Shown one piece after another: positions 50,800 to 64,000 of a stretch of DNA of 64,000 bases. The stretch is taken from NCBI RefSeq assembly GCF_965638725.1, contig NC_134950.1:165640853-165704852 (forward strand), read 5' to 3'. Under the pieces are notes generated by a model that saw only the letters and a list, made by a program, of their open reading frames with translations, was not told where the DNA came from and ran no database searches. The position numbers and the translations under genes are program-made. This DNA is from Aptenodytes patagonicus (Eukaryota; Chordata; Aves; Sphenisciformes; Spheniscidae). Positions within the stretch are counted from its first letter, which is position 1, and the number at the start of each line of letters is the position of its first letter.

Positions 50800-51070
50800 C
50801 TACGATAGACAGAATCACAACGACAAAGTCAAATATGTTCCAGCCGTTGGTGAAGTAGTAGTGTCGCAGAGCCAGCATTTTGATGATGCACTCCCCAGTG
50901 AAGACAGCAACAAAAAGCATGTTGATTTTATGGAGGATGTTCACTTTTTCTTGACTTTGATCATCTGTTTCCACCATCATGGTAACCATGTTAAGGCAGA
51001 TGAGAATCATGATGGAGACATCAAAAGCTTGTTTTGAGACGACATCAAAAATAAAACCTTGGTATTTGTT
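50800..51070 (-). CDS. SCN5A: SCN5A coding exon (human exon 27 equivalent): domain IV S1-S3
   Basis: This 271-bp exon encodes 90 residues plus the first base of a split glycine codon. It begins [11 protein letters not shown] and covers domain IV S1 (about residues 15-33), the short S1-S2 loop with ETDDQS, S2 (about 46-66, containing the FTGECIIK charge-transfer region) and S3 (about 75-91, [15 protein letters not shown]). The acceptor is TTCCTCCAG before AACAAATAC. The donor is GTAGGTGAA after GTAG, leaving phase 1, which matches the following exon. The length equals human exon 27. Differences from human Nav1.5 lie mainly in the S1-S2 loop and in S2, and are conservative. Confidence 0.95.
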
Positions 51071-51551
51071 CTGGAGGAAAGGAGAAGATTTAGTTAGGAA
51101 ATTTGAAGTGTGTCAAAATGATGACATCATTGTCTCCTGATTGATCAGAAAGTAGAGGAAAACAGAGAATGTACTGCTTCTGATTAGAACTTCATAAACA
51201 TAAAGATGATGAGGAATGGTTGGATGATAGATTTTTCAAACCCGTTTACTCCTAATGCTTCTTGGAAAAGCTGAAAAAAGACCTTGGACTGGGGCCATGA
51301 ATTCATTCAATGCAGACATGTGGCCATTGCCATGACTGCATATGTAAATTGGACTTTTAGTCAATATTGCAGAACAATGGGAATTTTGTACCACACAGGT
51401 CGCTGGACTTGCAAATACTGTCCAAAATCAAAACATGTAAATACTAAGTGGCTTTCATCTGGAAGCAATCACTCTTCCTACACTGGGAAGTTGAATTGCA
51501 TTCATTCTATTAAATAAATATTCAGCTATTACACACAGTTCAACTGAATTA

Positions 51552-52608
<1,057 letters not shown>

Positions 52609-53291
52609 TTAATGCAGTTCAAAGAAAACTGTCCATTGGCAATAAAGATTATGAAACAGATAAACAGCGTAACTCCCATGAGCAGAGTCAGCGCTCCTCG
52701 GTCTCTGAAGTTTACTACTGGCATCTGCAATGCCACGGTCATTTCAGCCACGTTTCACAACACTATCACAGTGGTCACACTGCTCCGGAAAGTGCAACTT
52801 CAGAATAAATCCTATAAAATGATCTCAGTCTGAACCCAGAAGGGGAAAAGAATTAATTTTCTGATTATCCCTAATCTTATATGAACTATTGGTACTTATA
52901 AAAAGCAAAAGTATAATCGTAGTATAATTAAATGCTACTGAAAAACACTGTATTTAGAAGTCCAATTTTTCTTTTATGAAGGGTGGTAATGAATAAGATC
53001 TCTTGATGAAGAACTGAGCAACGCAGTCCGATAGCCTCAAATCACATGTACCACATTTGACAAAAATGCTCAGATTTGCCCCACCAGCTCCAGGTATCTA
53101 ACCAAGATGCCAGAAGCTCACATTTCCCTAAATGGCGTATTTTCTCATGTGTAATCCATGTGTTTCATTCAGCAGCAGGGAGGATACACGCACGTGTACA
53201 TGTAGTACAAGAATAAATCAACATCATGAGCTATGTTATGCAAAGGTACTTCTCTGCCCCTATGATGCCATGAGGTTTTTCCACCCCTTAT

Positions 53292-53925
53292 TCATAGAAT
53301 CATAGAATAGTTTGGGTTGGAAGGGACCTCTAAAGGTCATCTAGTCCAACCCCCCTGCCGTGGGCAGCGACATCTTCAACTAGATCAGGTTGCTCAGAGC
53401 CCCGTCCAACCTGACCTTGAAGGTTTCCAGGGATGGGGCAGCCACCACCTCTCTGGGCAACCTCTTCCACTGCTTCACCACCCTCAGCGTAAAACATTAC
53501 TTCCTTATATCTAGTCTAAATCTCCCCCCCTTTAGTTTAAAGCCATTCCCCCTTGTCCTGTCGCAACAGGTCCTGCTAAAAAGTTTGCTGCCATCTTTTT
53601 TATAAGCCCCCTTGAAGTACTGATAGGCTGCACTAAGGTCTTCCCGGAGCCGTCTCTTCTCCAGGCTGAACAACCCCAACTCTCTCAGCCTTTCTTCAGA
53701 GGAGAGGTGTTCCATCCCCCTGAGCATTTTTGTGGCCCTCCTCTGGACCCGCTCCAACAGGTCCGTGTCTTTCTTATGCTGAGGGCTCCAGAGCTGGACG
53801 CAGTGCTGCAGGTGGGGTCTCAGCAGAGCAGAGTAGAGGGGCAGAATCCCCTCCCTCGACCTGCTGGCCACGCTGCTTTTGATGCAGCCCAGGATACGAT
53901 TGGTTGCATCATCCTCCATTTAGGG
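53292..53925 (-). mobile_element. CR1 LINE, 5'-truncated, in SCN5A intron 24
   Basis: This is the C-terminal end of CR1 ORF2 plus its 3' tail, in the same orientation as SCN5A. The minus-strand reading contains the diagnostic motifs [37 protein letters not shown] and [17 protein letters not shown]. Frame is kept until a single in-frame stop after RLDIRK. Reading then resumes in the same frame to the normal end near SNLI. The 3' end is the typical CR1 tail, seen on the plus strand as TCATAGAATCATAGAATAG at 53292. The copy is moderately young, with few lesions, and cannot move on its own because the front of the element is missing. Confidence 0.95.
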
Positions 53926-54731
53926 CTTGACTCCCTGTTACTCAATTCAGCCTGTCAAATTCCCAATACCAGGCAGCTACCTCAAAAATTAACAGTAAGT
54001 GTAATCTTGTTCCTTTAATATTATTAAAAAGGGGAAAGGAGGCATCATCTCCTTCAATAGAAAATAAACAAACCACACATGATGTAGCAAGGGAAATGCC
54101 TTCTTTTTTTTTTTTTTTGGAAACCTGAAAGCTGAGTGGGATCTAGGTAGGAATTGGTTGCCAGCCCAGGGCAGTTACCAGCACCCAGAGCTCCAGCATG
54201 TCTTAAGCCAGAGCTGGAAGCTCGTATCAGCCTCTTTCCCTGGCAGGAGCTCCTCCACCCTCCTGGAGTGGAGCTGCTGGTTGAAGAGAAGAAACTTGCT
54301 CAAGGTGAAGATACAGGGAAGGTTGAGTTTGTGGGTTACAGAGGAATGTAATTTAAACCCAACGCTTTTAAAGAGGTCTTATCATCAAAAGTTAGAAAAT
54401 ATGGCAGTCAATGGGGAGAACGGAAGAAACAGAGAGGATAATTTAAGTTTTTGGTAGACTCAGTCTCACCCTGGAGGTGCCTCTCTGTGCTAGGAGTTTT
54501 GCGGTATGAATAGGTAAATCAGTTGTGTAGAACTGAGGGCTGCATTTGTTTTAATCTCAGGGTCGTGATGCTTCAATACCAGCTGCAAAAAATGAAGGTC
54601 TGCAACTGTCTCAACCAGAGTAAGACAGGAACTGGCAACCTGCATGTATTTTTTGTTGTTATTGTTAAACGCCATGAATGCTGCAAAAGTCAATGGAAAA
54701 GGAAATGATTCATTTTCTTGTAGCGACCTAC

Positions 54732-54785
54732 CTCTCGTGAATCCACTGCTGCATACATAATATCCATCCAACCTTTAAATGTGGC
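54732..54785 (-). CDS. SCN5A: SCN5A coding exon (human exon 24 equivalent): domain III selectivity filter
   Basis: This 54-bp exon encodes 18 residues, ATFKGWMDIMYAAVDSRE. Lys in the TFKGW motif is the domain III member of the DEKA ring, which gives sodium channels their selectivity. The exon is phase 0 at both ends, with acceptor TTTTTCAG before GCCACA and donor GTAGGTCG after CGAGAG. It is too short to appear as an open reading frame. It was found from the conserved pore motif and the flanking splice sites. Its size is identical to the human exon. Confidence 0.95.
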
Positions 54786-57700
54786 CTGAAAAACACCCCA
54801 CAAAATACATAATTAAGCATATTAAATAAGCAATCTTGAAATGATGATATCACCTCTGTGATGAGTTTTCAAAATGCAATGTTGAGCATGTTCTTCACAG
54901 TTAATGAATCGCTTCTCCTTTAAAGCAATATGTACCCATGAATTTATGTTCATTTAGAGATTTAAAATCATTACAGAATGATTTTATCCTAGATTCTCTC
55001 ATGCATGTTTTCTGATTTTCTGCAGTTGTAGGGATAAAAAGGAGAGAAAACATGGCAATTAAATCTTTGGAAGTTTTTACCTTAAGAAATTCAAGTAATG
55101 AAGAGATACGGCTACAGAGGACAATTCAGAGTGCTGTCCTGCACAAGTCTCGGACCAGGTGAGATGGATCCCATCTGTCTTGGTTGTTCAGACTAATGGG
55201 CAGTGACTACGTTGTAGGATCCCACTGAAGCTTGGATTCTGCCCTCTTTTAAAACGGGATAAATCAAGGCAATGTCAAAGCCCAGGGAGTAGCATAAATT
55301 GCAGCTGACTTTAAAGGAGCAAAGGCAATCAACACCTGCTGTGAGCCTGGCCCTGGAAACTCAATCTGCTTTACTGTTCAGATTTCATTTTTTTTTAAAA
55401 TCAAGGTTTTTAATTTTTGTTTTTAATTGTTTAAACAAGGAGGGATTCCACAGAAGTCAGTGTCTCTTACTGGAACCTGCAGTGGAGAAAGGGTAGTGAC
55501 AACACTCCTAGGAGAAACACGTAGAAGTGATTTTTACTCTCCTGTAGCAAACCCATGACTCTTTGCTCTCAATATATACCTCTCATCAGACACAGCCTGA
55601 TGCCAAACATACCTGGCATTAGGTCTGACTCTGGCCTAAGCCGCGTTGCCTTTATATTAGTTCTCTGGGGTTGTTTCTCATTTGATTTCTGATCCATTTA
55701 GACTTGCCCCGGATATAAAATCAGTGTGAGCAGATAATGAGGCATTTTTAAATGTATTGATTTAATCAGATTTACACTAGCATGCATGAAAGACCCAAGC
55801 CCAATATTTTTTTGAATCCTACTGACACTTAGGTTGAATTTTCTCCATGGTGTGCAGGCATGCAATTCCGGATAATGCTGATAGGAATATGGCCAGTGGT
55901 TCCAGGAGAAACACAGGCATTTGTGTTGAGCTAGGTACATCCTGCAGTTTTAGAAATGCTCCATTATACATTCTCTATTATTAAATTAAATCCCGGAGGT
56001 AACGCTGCCTTCCCATTTCCCTCTGAAGGCTACTGAGCCAAAGGAGAATGTCGTACAAGAGGTCAACTATATTTCTCATGAAAGTGTGTATAAAATAATG
56101 TTTGAAAGGTTGCATTCATTTTTATCTACTGGTTGAAAGAGTTTAAACCCCCAAAATCAGAACCTGTTGGAAAATCTATTCCATGGTACTGTGTGTTAAA
56201 AACCACTTTAGCTGTAAAGTGTTTATAGGAATGATCAGCAGTTTTATTGAAACAAATAATTATTTGAACCTGTCATGCTGCTCCTCCTTAACTGTTCTAA
56301 TGTTTTCCTTTTTTGCAGTTCTCTTTCTAATCTGATGAAAGATTTTCTGGTGTCATTACAGTCGCTTGCAGCTTCCAGCTCAAAGCGCCATTCAGGAAGG
56401 GTGGACGGGATGAAACAAGAAGTCCTTTTCCCTGTGGCACAAAATGATATGATCTTAGCCTGTACTTTTCTCCCACTTGGGAGGAAAGCTTTTCTCTTGA
56501 GTATCTATTTTACCCCTCGATGTGTACCACGGACACAAGAGACTCTACTGCAAGGCACAGTGGTTTATAGCGATAACAGATGAAGTGATCTGACAAAAAT
56601 AAATATTAAGAGAATGAAGTACTGTGATTTTCTGTTTTTCCCAGTTGTCCAGAAGTAAGAGAATTAAAAATCCACAGGGCTTCTGGAAAGCTTCCCTAGA
56701 CACTTCATCTGCAGAGGGTAAAAGATACTGAGAATGAAAGAAATATAACACTGGGGAAAGAAATTATTTATCTGGAATTAGTAACCACTTACACTCTGGA
56801 TAAGGAAGTGACAAAATCTTCATGGGAGTGTTTGTGATATTATCCTGCCTGGAAGCTATCCAGAGAAACACCATTTTCTACTGAAACTGTCATGTGATGA
56901 GATTATCTACCGATAAACTCATCTTGGGGTGGGATTACATTTTGTTATTTGACTGGTGGTTAGAGCTGCAATGCAGTAAATTAGTGGGGAGGAGGATAGG
57001 TGGGATGGCACTAGCTGCCCTCAAGCCATTTATTGTACAACCAAATGGTGCCTTAAAATAAAACAAGCCTTTAAATCTGCAAGGGGGATTTTTCTTCTAG
57101 AAAAGAACTGCAAGAGTGCAATAAAAATGGCTGCTTATGACATCAGAAATACTGGTCTTCGCATTTCTGAAATGCTTCGTTAAGCATTACTGTTGGTGAG
57201 AGAAACTTCTGAAAGCTAAAAGAGAGCCACCAACAGTACAACCAAACTACACATATTTAAGTTGGCTATGCTAACTCCACTCTCTGCTGGCTTTTCTGTT
57301 GAATTTTTCAGTTTGTTTGATTTCATCGTAGCTGCAATTTTATATCGAACATTGTTTTTACATTTATTTTGCGTTAAGACGATTTGCCAGGGAGGGCACC
57401 ACCGAGCATTGGACCCACCAGAGCAGCCCAGAAGTCTGCACTGCGCTGGGCTATGCGGGCTCCATGGGTGCTGCCTCTGCTCCCCTTGAATTTCCACCAG
57501 TAATTCCTCATGGAAATACTGCTTATTCCTGATCTTTGGACACACGGAGAAATCTACCCTGGCACACCAATTTATGGTTTGTTCAGAAGCACAGATTTTT
57601 TGCACATTTTGCGTCCACAGTGAAAGTAAATTCTAACATTACAGTTTACAGAAGTACAAGAGGTCATGTAACTCAGTAACTTTAGACACACGCCGCTGTC

Positions 57701-60700
57701 TCATGACCATTTTGTAGCTGATTTATGAGCTCAGTCATGACTTTGAATCGGGCATGAGGGGTTGATTTAACTCTACAGCTCCTGATTGCTGTACTGGTCT
57801 AGGAGCGCTTCTGTTGTCTTCCCATTCCTTATCTGGAGTCCCAGAGTGACAAAGAGTTGTAGGACATATTAGATGTAAGTCTGTTCCTGCCTAAGGAGAA
57901 CTTCTCCAAGCAAGCCAGTTGCTGCGTGAGAGACCACTTGTTTTCTTGGTGTTCTTCAATAGATTGCTGAAATTTCAAGATAAGGTGCAAAAAAATATGT
58001 TGAGGTGATCATAACATGAAGGAAAGGATTCTGCAAGGGAATTGCAAAACTCCTACCGGAAATTTAAGAACAATTCCTTTGTTCAGCTCAAATACAGATT
58101 TATAGAACACAGGAGCTGTGATCTGCAAAGCAATTCTGGGAATATAGAAAAAGCATTACTGAAGCACTGGGTCGTAGTAATAATTTTTTTCTAATAGATT
58201 AGGGTGTTAAGGGTGTTAAATCCCCAGAAGAGTGAATCATCCTTCTTGCAAATTAAAAAGTCATGATAATAAAGATCTTTTCCTCCCCGTGAATGAGGCA
58301 TTTCTCTTGCTTGTAGAGTGAGCAGAGACTGCCTCCTATTTTAGTAATCTGTTGTGAGGCGGCGCATTTGTTAGTTGGAGAAGGTTGAAACTTGACCAAC
58401 CACTTCACATGAAAGTTTTCTCAGACTCATTAATTCAAAGTGGCATCTTCAGAACAACATGATGGATCCTAAACAAGGTAGGAAAAGAGCAAAGGATATC
58501 TGGGGAAAGTTTCATGCAGTTCTCAACTACGTTGTCAGAAAGTTTGCTTCTGGATAGTAGTAAGCCTTAAAGTTTCCATAGTAGGAACTTCTTATTTCTT
58601 TCAAGGATGCTGTAGAAGTGAAGACAGAGCAGACAGGTTTGTTTTACATATTTCCACCTGGATTTTCAGACACATTCAGGCATCCAAAGGTAACTTCAGA
58701 GTCATTTAAAGGGTGTGTTGCAGCAGCTGAAAATGTCAACAGTCAAAAGACAAGTCCCACTTAAAAGCTCATATTTTGGATCCCGGAAGGTTGTAACCAA
58801 AATGCTTATCTCATCATTGCCATGCACTGTCTCAGTGTGCACAAAGATGCATCGATGTGTCTGGCTCTTTAGGGGAGCTGAGCTGTTAACTGATCCCCTA
58901 CAGTTCCTATGGTAGTTTGCTCATGAAATGTGACTCCACACGGAGTATATTTGGCAAGGAGCACCTGTAACCGACACTCCTTGGCTGGAGTCTGGCAAAA
59001 GTTATCCAGATGTTTAGGTCCCTTCTCTGTGGCTGTCATCTTTACACTTTATTGCCTAAGGTTGTCGTTAGCAGCAGACATAAGAGCTCCAGGTGCAGGA
59101 TGAAAGTTAAAATCAATCCCCTAATGGCATCTGGCTCCTGCCCTTCCTCGTGGAAGAAGGAGCCAGCACCTGCCATAGAAGCTGAGCAAGGTTTTAGGGT
59201 TCCCTCATTTCCTGCCATAATCAGTTTGTCCAGCCTGCACAGGCTGTACATTTATGGCACTGCTTTTGTACTTCTGCAACTGGAAAACCTACTTCTCTGC
59301 TATCCAACACAGGATCACAGTTTTGAAAGAAACCTGCAGGGTTACCAAGTCCATTTTCAGCTGGAAAACAGCAGTACTAGACCATCCCTTCATAAATGTG
59401 CTGAGATCCACCTTACAACCAGTTATGTTTTTGCTGCCATCACTGATCCCAACAGAAGGGAGTCCCACCTGCTGAATGAAGCCGCTATCACCAGTGTCAA
59501 GTGCCCAGGAACTGATACTGCAGAACAGGAGAAGAGATTGCTTCAGGATACTCCTTAGGCAATGCCAATTTATGAAAAGTTGCAGATTTTCAGAAAGCTG
59601 GAGCTTGAGTTTTATAATAGAAATGGTGAAGAAATAACTACTCCGATGGAGTTTTTTCACCAAACAAACTAGGCATCCGCTATGCAGTCATGGAGGAAAT
59701 AAGAAGCTCCAGGTGAAGCATAATATTTTAAACCTAAAAATTTTTGCTCAGCTAGATTGGACCTTTAAATAGAAGACAAAGAAAGCACTATATAGAATGG
59801 AAAATCTAATTAAAGACGTTCAAAGTGAATTAATCTACCCTGCATGGGTGAGCTGAATATCATAATTACATGCAAAAGATAAAAGCTCTTGCTATCAGCA
59901 AGTTCAGCTTTATGTCATGGAAAGAACCAAAAGTGGTTGTGCCCATTCTAACCTTTCTGCTTTCCAGAGGGTGTGAAAGCAAAGACTCGATGGACAGCGG
60001 TCAGAAATCTCAAACTCAAGTGTATGTGTACCAGGAACAGAGTATATAAGGATAAGCATTTCTACAAGAAAGGAAAGCTACTTCATGGAGCTATTTCATG
60101 CATCTATGACAGAGAAAAAAAAGTTCTGGGAGAAAGCAAATTTGCATCACGGGAAAGAGAAGGCTGGCAGATCTGATGGGGGACCTGTGGGGCTCATGCC
60201 CTCTTGGAAGGGCAGGTGGGGGTCCAGGGCAGTACCCTACTGCATAGCAAAGGGTGGATGTCTATACGTGACAACTGAATTGAGCATGCAAGTTTTTGTC
60301 CCAGAAGCAAGGAATGCCATCACAGGTGCTTCAAGACGGTAACCTCCCTGTCCAAGGATGTAGCGAGGGACTTGTTTCACTCTGTGTATATAAAATGCAA
60401 CCCAACAAACACTCCTAGTGCGTATCCAGCCCTTGTCATCACTAGGCTTCGGAACAAATTAGGAACAACAGAAATAAGTATCATTACCACTATTTCACAT
60501 GAGGGCCCCATGGAATTGAAACACAAAGCAATTTGTCTAAAATCACTCAGCAGTCCGGTGGCAGAGCCTGGACAAGAAGATGGAGTCTCCCGTGGCTCTA
60601 TCCATTGGGTTGTGCTGCGTCACAACAGTAAATCTCTGTGCATACAACCCGTTTATCCATGTTTTACATTTGCTGCTGAAAAAGTTTGTAAAAGTGGCTT

Positions 60701-61440
60701 ACTTCTGTCTTTATAGATCAAATATTGCCATCATCTTTGAACCTCAACAATCTCTTCTCTGATATGCTCTCGCCACCTTTCCAGAGAGACCAGGCTGCAT
60801 GGAGTTACAGCAATCTGATCACCATCATGTTTCAGTTAGGTTCAATCTGACTCATTATGTTTAGCAGGTGGAAATGTGGTGAGGAACCAGCATGAGAGGC
60901 ACCAGTGTCGTTCTTGAACATCTCCATGGAAGGTGAGAAGAGGACTGTAAATTAAGATTCCTCTGTGACTCCAGCTTTATGCAATAAATTCAGCTGAGTA
61001 ACTGAAGGTACTGTGACTTCATTTTTTTTCCCAGCAGGGTATAGTGAAGTCCCAGGCAGTTCAGGAAGGCCAGTGCACTCTGTCTGCATGAACAGTCCTT
61101 CCTGGACCATGACTTTTTGTTTCTGGAACTGAACTTTGCTCTGGATTACAATAGTGACAAAATGGTCTTTAGTTCACCTCAATATTCCAATCACCTCCCA
61201 GAGGACTACATTGTGATGCACTAGAAACTCAAATTAAAACCAGAAGCTGCCATAAATATCTCTAGGGCAAATTAATATGCCAAGTATGACTCATTTACAC
61301 TTGAGGAAAGGCATTCCCCTGATAGGTAAAGCTGAAAAACCCAGAAAAGCACAGAGGTTAACCTGAGCCTTTAAGCTGATGAGTTCAATGGGAACAAGGA
61401 ACATTTGCCCATTAGTTTAGTTTCTGGTGGTCATACTTAC
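54786..61440 (-). other. SCN5A: SCN5A intron 23
   Basis: This intron of about 6.65 kb is the largest complete one in the window. It contains a MIR-like SINE fragment near 60.4-60.63 kb. Open frames such as a 182-codon stretch at 59010-59558 show no recognisable protein and lack supporting splice or conservation evidence. I see nothing else that I can support. Confidence 0.8.
60400..60630 (-). mobile_element. MIR-like SINE fragment in SCN5A intron 23
   Basis: A reverse-complement MIR signature is visible: TTTCACATGAGG, GAAACACAAAGCAATTTGTC, TAAAATCACTCAGCAGTCCG and GTGGCAGAGCCTGGACAAGA, followed by a tRNA-like head (CTCTATCCATTGGG). It is more diverged than the copy at 46.2 kb. The left limit is approximate. 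Confidence 0.68.
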
Positions 61441-61722
61441 CACTTGTAGCAGAGCCAGGTACCCAGCACCAACATTATCGAAGTTAACTTTAACTTTTGT
61501 CCAGTAAAACGTGCCTGACACGTTATAGAGTATACAGTCACTCATGTTGTTAATAATTTTAGAGTCTAAAGGCATATCTCCTTCTGTCTTATTAATGCAC
61601 TTCCCAAATTTCCCAGCAAACAGGTTCACTCCCATGATGCTAAAGATGAGCCAGAAGATGAGGCAGACCAGCAGAACATTCATGATGGAAGGGATGGCTC
61701 CCACGAGGGCGTTGACCACCAC
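61441..61722 (-). CDS. SCN5A: SCN5A coding exon (human exon 23 equivalent): domain III S5 and start of pore loop
   Basis: This 282-bp, phase-0 exon encodes 94 residues of the cardiac voltage-gated sodium channel alpha subunit. Residues 5-38 are the domain III S5 helix ([14 protein letters not shown] onward). Residues 39-75 are the extracellular turret, with Cys42 and Cys63 and three N-glycosylation sequons (Asn44-Lys-Thr, Asn59-Met-Ser, Asn67-Val-Ser). Residues 76-94 lead into the pore ([12 protein letters not shown]). The acceptor is a strong pyrimidine tract ending CCCAAG before GTGGTGGTC, and the donor is GTAAGTATG after CAAGTG. The exon length matches human exon 23, and the turret sequence is closer to Nav1.5 than to other Nav paralogues as I recall them. 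The preceding exon (about 123 bp in human) is not visible between here and the right edge. Confidence 0.95.
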
Positions 61723-64000
61723 CTTGGGTGAAACGGGAGAGAGAAAACAGAATTAATGTCAGCATTTATATAGACACTTTGCTAACAAGCTGTTGTGCAC
61801 CCGTGATTGACTAGGCTGAACCCTCACATGGTGACAGGTGGATAACTACTAACACTACCTAAGGAGCCAGACCACCATTAAAGGCTTCACACATGATTAT
61901 TTTTTTGCTTTTGTAATCGAAGAGCTAATCTGTTGGCATCCCACCCATGGGATGATGTTTTTTCAAGAGGAATCTTTTAATTCAGGAGCAATCTGCGAAG
62001 TCATCATGACATCTTAGATCCTACTGGATAATACACTTCAGTCAAACCATCCCTAATAATCATACGATTAATTGGAAATGGCTGGGGTACATCACAGTGT
62101 CTCAAAATAGACCAAAAATTTTTTCTTAAATCTTTTACTGAACTCAGGCCTCCATAGTCCTTAGGTTGTGAACTCTAGCTGTGATAAATTTTGCTTATTT
62201 AAATAATAACTGCTTGAGACATACTGTACTAAGCCAACTTCCCCTGTTTGATCAGTATGCATGATTAAAACAGTGAAACCATTCTAAGTTAACAAAAAAT
62301 GTATTATTTTTTCCTGTGACATGCTGTAAAGTTCCTACACACCAACCCAGGCAGGGCTGTAAACTCCAGCATAAAACCATACATTTTCTGAGGGAAGCAC
62401 ACTACCAAAAAATGTAGTTTTCCCCTTCCTAAGTCAGCAAGGTGTCTCCATATTCCCAGCTTTTGGAGATGCTGCCATTGCACGGTCCAGGCAAAGCTGC
62501 CTGACAGCATTGCTGCAGACACCAGCCCCACTACATGAATTTGTCTCCATCTCTGTCTCATACTTTGGAGATTAAAATCTGTTAGGCAGATACTAAGCTC
62601 TTCCTCTTCTCCATCTACATTTCTGAAACTGAGACAAGGTGATATTGATCCATAAAAATTAAATTTTATTCAATTGTGAAGCTGATTATGGAAAATGTCA
62701 GCTCTTGTTTTCTCTCGTATTAGTGTCCAATTTTCTGACAAGTTAATAATGTAACATTCGTTTCCCCATCATTTTTGCATTGCTGAGGAAGAAAAATACC
62801 CGGAAGAGTGAAACAGTTTTCATGCATGTATAGCATCAGCTTCATCTACAATATACAATATAAAATTATGTAGATCTTTCAAAACCCAGATTTATATTTT
62901 GTGCATTTATGAATGAAGCTAATTTTCACACAGGAAAAGATGCTTGACCAATTTTTTTTTTTCCTGTATAGGCCCACTAGTGATGACTTTTCAATTTCTT
63001 TCGGGGTTTTTTTTTTTTTGCTAATTTTATCTTTTAGTTTTGGATGTTAATCAATTTCTAACTTCATTGTTTTAAGACCAAATTTACTGCGTTAACCAAA
63101 ATGCCAAATAATTTCCAAATCAAGGGCATATTTGGATACAGCCTCTTGTCAATGTAGCTTTCATTTGCTGCTATGCGGGACAATATTTTTGCTCAATTTT
63201 AATCCATGCAGCACAAAGCCGCTGCGTTTATGTTACATATGCTGCTGAACCCAGCTCCCACCCACAAGCCCTGTGACAGGACACAGACATCCCGGTTTCA
63301 GCAGCGCAAGCGATGGCCATGCCTGCATCCTGCTTTTTTCCTTCTGCTGAATTATGTTCAATGGCTTGTAGATAACAAAACACGACATGAGGCTGGAGCA
63401 AATCCTGTAACACCTCTCCAAATGAAATATTAACAGGGGGTTTCATTCTTCTTTCACTGCTTCTGCTCTTACACCAGCCTGATGCCATTTGGTCTGCTGG
63501 AAGCACTCCTGATTTGCACTGAGACAAGTGAGCGGACTTAAAGACCTGAATACATAAAGGCAAGTTATTATAATAAATTCATGTTAAAAGTTCAGCTGCA
63601 AACCTTGCCGTGGAAACAGCTGAAGTTTTGTTGCATCTAGGAATAGCAACATATATAGCCATGTATGAGAAAAGGTTTCATACCTCTTGATTTCCATCAA
63701 TACCTTTATAGGAGAAACCACCTTCCAGGTGACTTCTTTAGGGATAGCCGAGAAACTGAGCCACCTTCTGCCCTAAGCCACAGTGGTGCAAATCTATAGC
63801 TTGTGGTCCAGCTGTAGATTTGGTGGCCCAGCTCTCCTGATCTCATGGGCCACCTTTTCAGCCACAGCTGATTCAGATTTTAAATCCACAAATAGACTTG
63901 CATGATGCGTTAATACTCCCTTTGCCACAGCAGAGCCCACCAGACTTTCCGCAGTAATTTCAGGCCCAGGCTTTAACTCCTACCCAAGCCTGGGCACAGC
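61723..64000 (-). other. SCN5A: SCN5A intron 22, 3' portion
   Basis: This intronic DNA lies between the exon-23 acceptor and the right edge. It is AT-rich, with poly-T runs near 62950 and 63010. I searched both strands for the preceding S4-S5 exon (motif RALSRFEGMR) and did not see it, so the intron continues beyond the window. No repeat family was recognised. Confidence 0.7.

Noticed and set aside
53707..54018. Plus-strand open frame over the CR1 at 53.3-53.9 kb
   Set aside because: Antisense shadow of the CR1 coding region.
59010..59558. 182-codon open frame inside SCN5A intron 23, antisense to the gene
   Set aside because: Intronic, antisense, with no known motif and no splice support.
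61723..64000. Search for the preceding SCN5A exon (S4-S5 linker)
   Set aside because: No RALSRFEGMR-like codons or matching splice sites were seen. The exon is presumably beyond the right edge.

Overview
This is a piece of a bird nuclear genome. Three things point to a bird. The LINEs are CR1 elements ending in the ATTCTATG-type 3' tail. There is a solo LTR of a class III-like type I associate with neoavian genomes. The one recognisable gene is a vertebrate voltage-gated sodium channel with a divergent but clearly tetrapod SCN5A (Nav1.5) C-terminus. The species cannot be named from the sequence.

Layout. The right quarter (48.3-64 kb) holds the 3' part of SCN5A on the minus strand. Six coding exons match human exons 23 to 28 in phase, and the five internal ones also match in length (282, 54, 138, 105 and 271 bp). 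They encode about 694 residues: domain III S5 and pore, the III-IV linker with the IFM inactivation particle, all of domain IV, and the cytoplasmic C-terminus with IQ, PY and PDZ-binding motifs. The window ends inside intron 22, so the start of the gene is off the right edge. The intron between exons 25 and 26 is an AT-AC intron (donor ATAAGT, acceptor AC). A GT-AG pair shifted by 4 nt is also in frame. The region left of the stop codon should contain the 3' UTR, but its polyadenylation site cannot be fixed from sequence alone.

The left three quarters (1-48 kb) is intergenic DNA downstream of SCN5A. I recognise no coding exon there, although in mammals EXOG lies close to this end of SCN5A. 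It holds a young CR1 tail (about 5.25-5.95 kb), a 591-bp solo LTR with 5-bp target duplications (6.8-7.4 kb), an ancient CR1 (10.7-11.4 kb), a decayed CR1 (28.6-29.35 kb), several MIR-like SINE fragments, small tandem and inverted repeats, and three or four CpG-richer patches that look like candidate regulatory DNA. A second well-preserved CR1 lies in SCN5A intron 24, in the same orientation as the gene.

I found no CRISPR array, RNA gene, operon or other self-contained novel system. The most interesting signals are the AT-AC intron with its nested GT-AG alternative, the paired Tyr-to-Cys changes in the domain III outer pore, and the unexplained CpG-rich, ORF-open segment near 42.4-43.2 kb.
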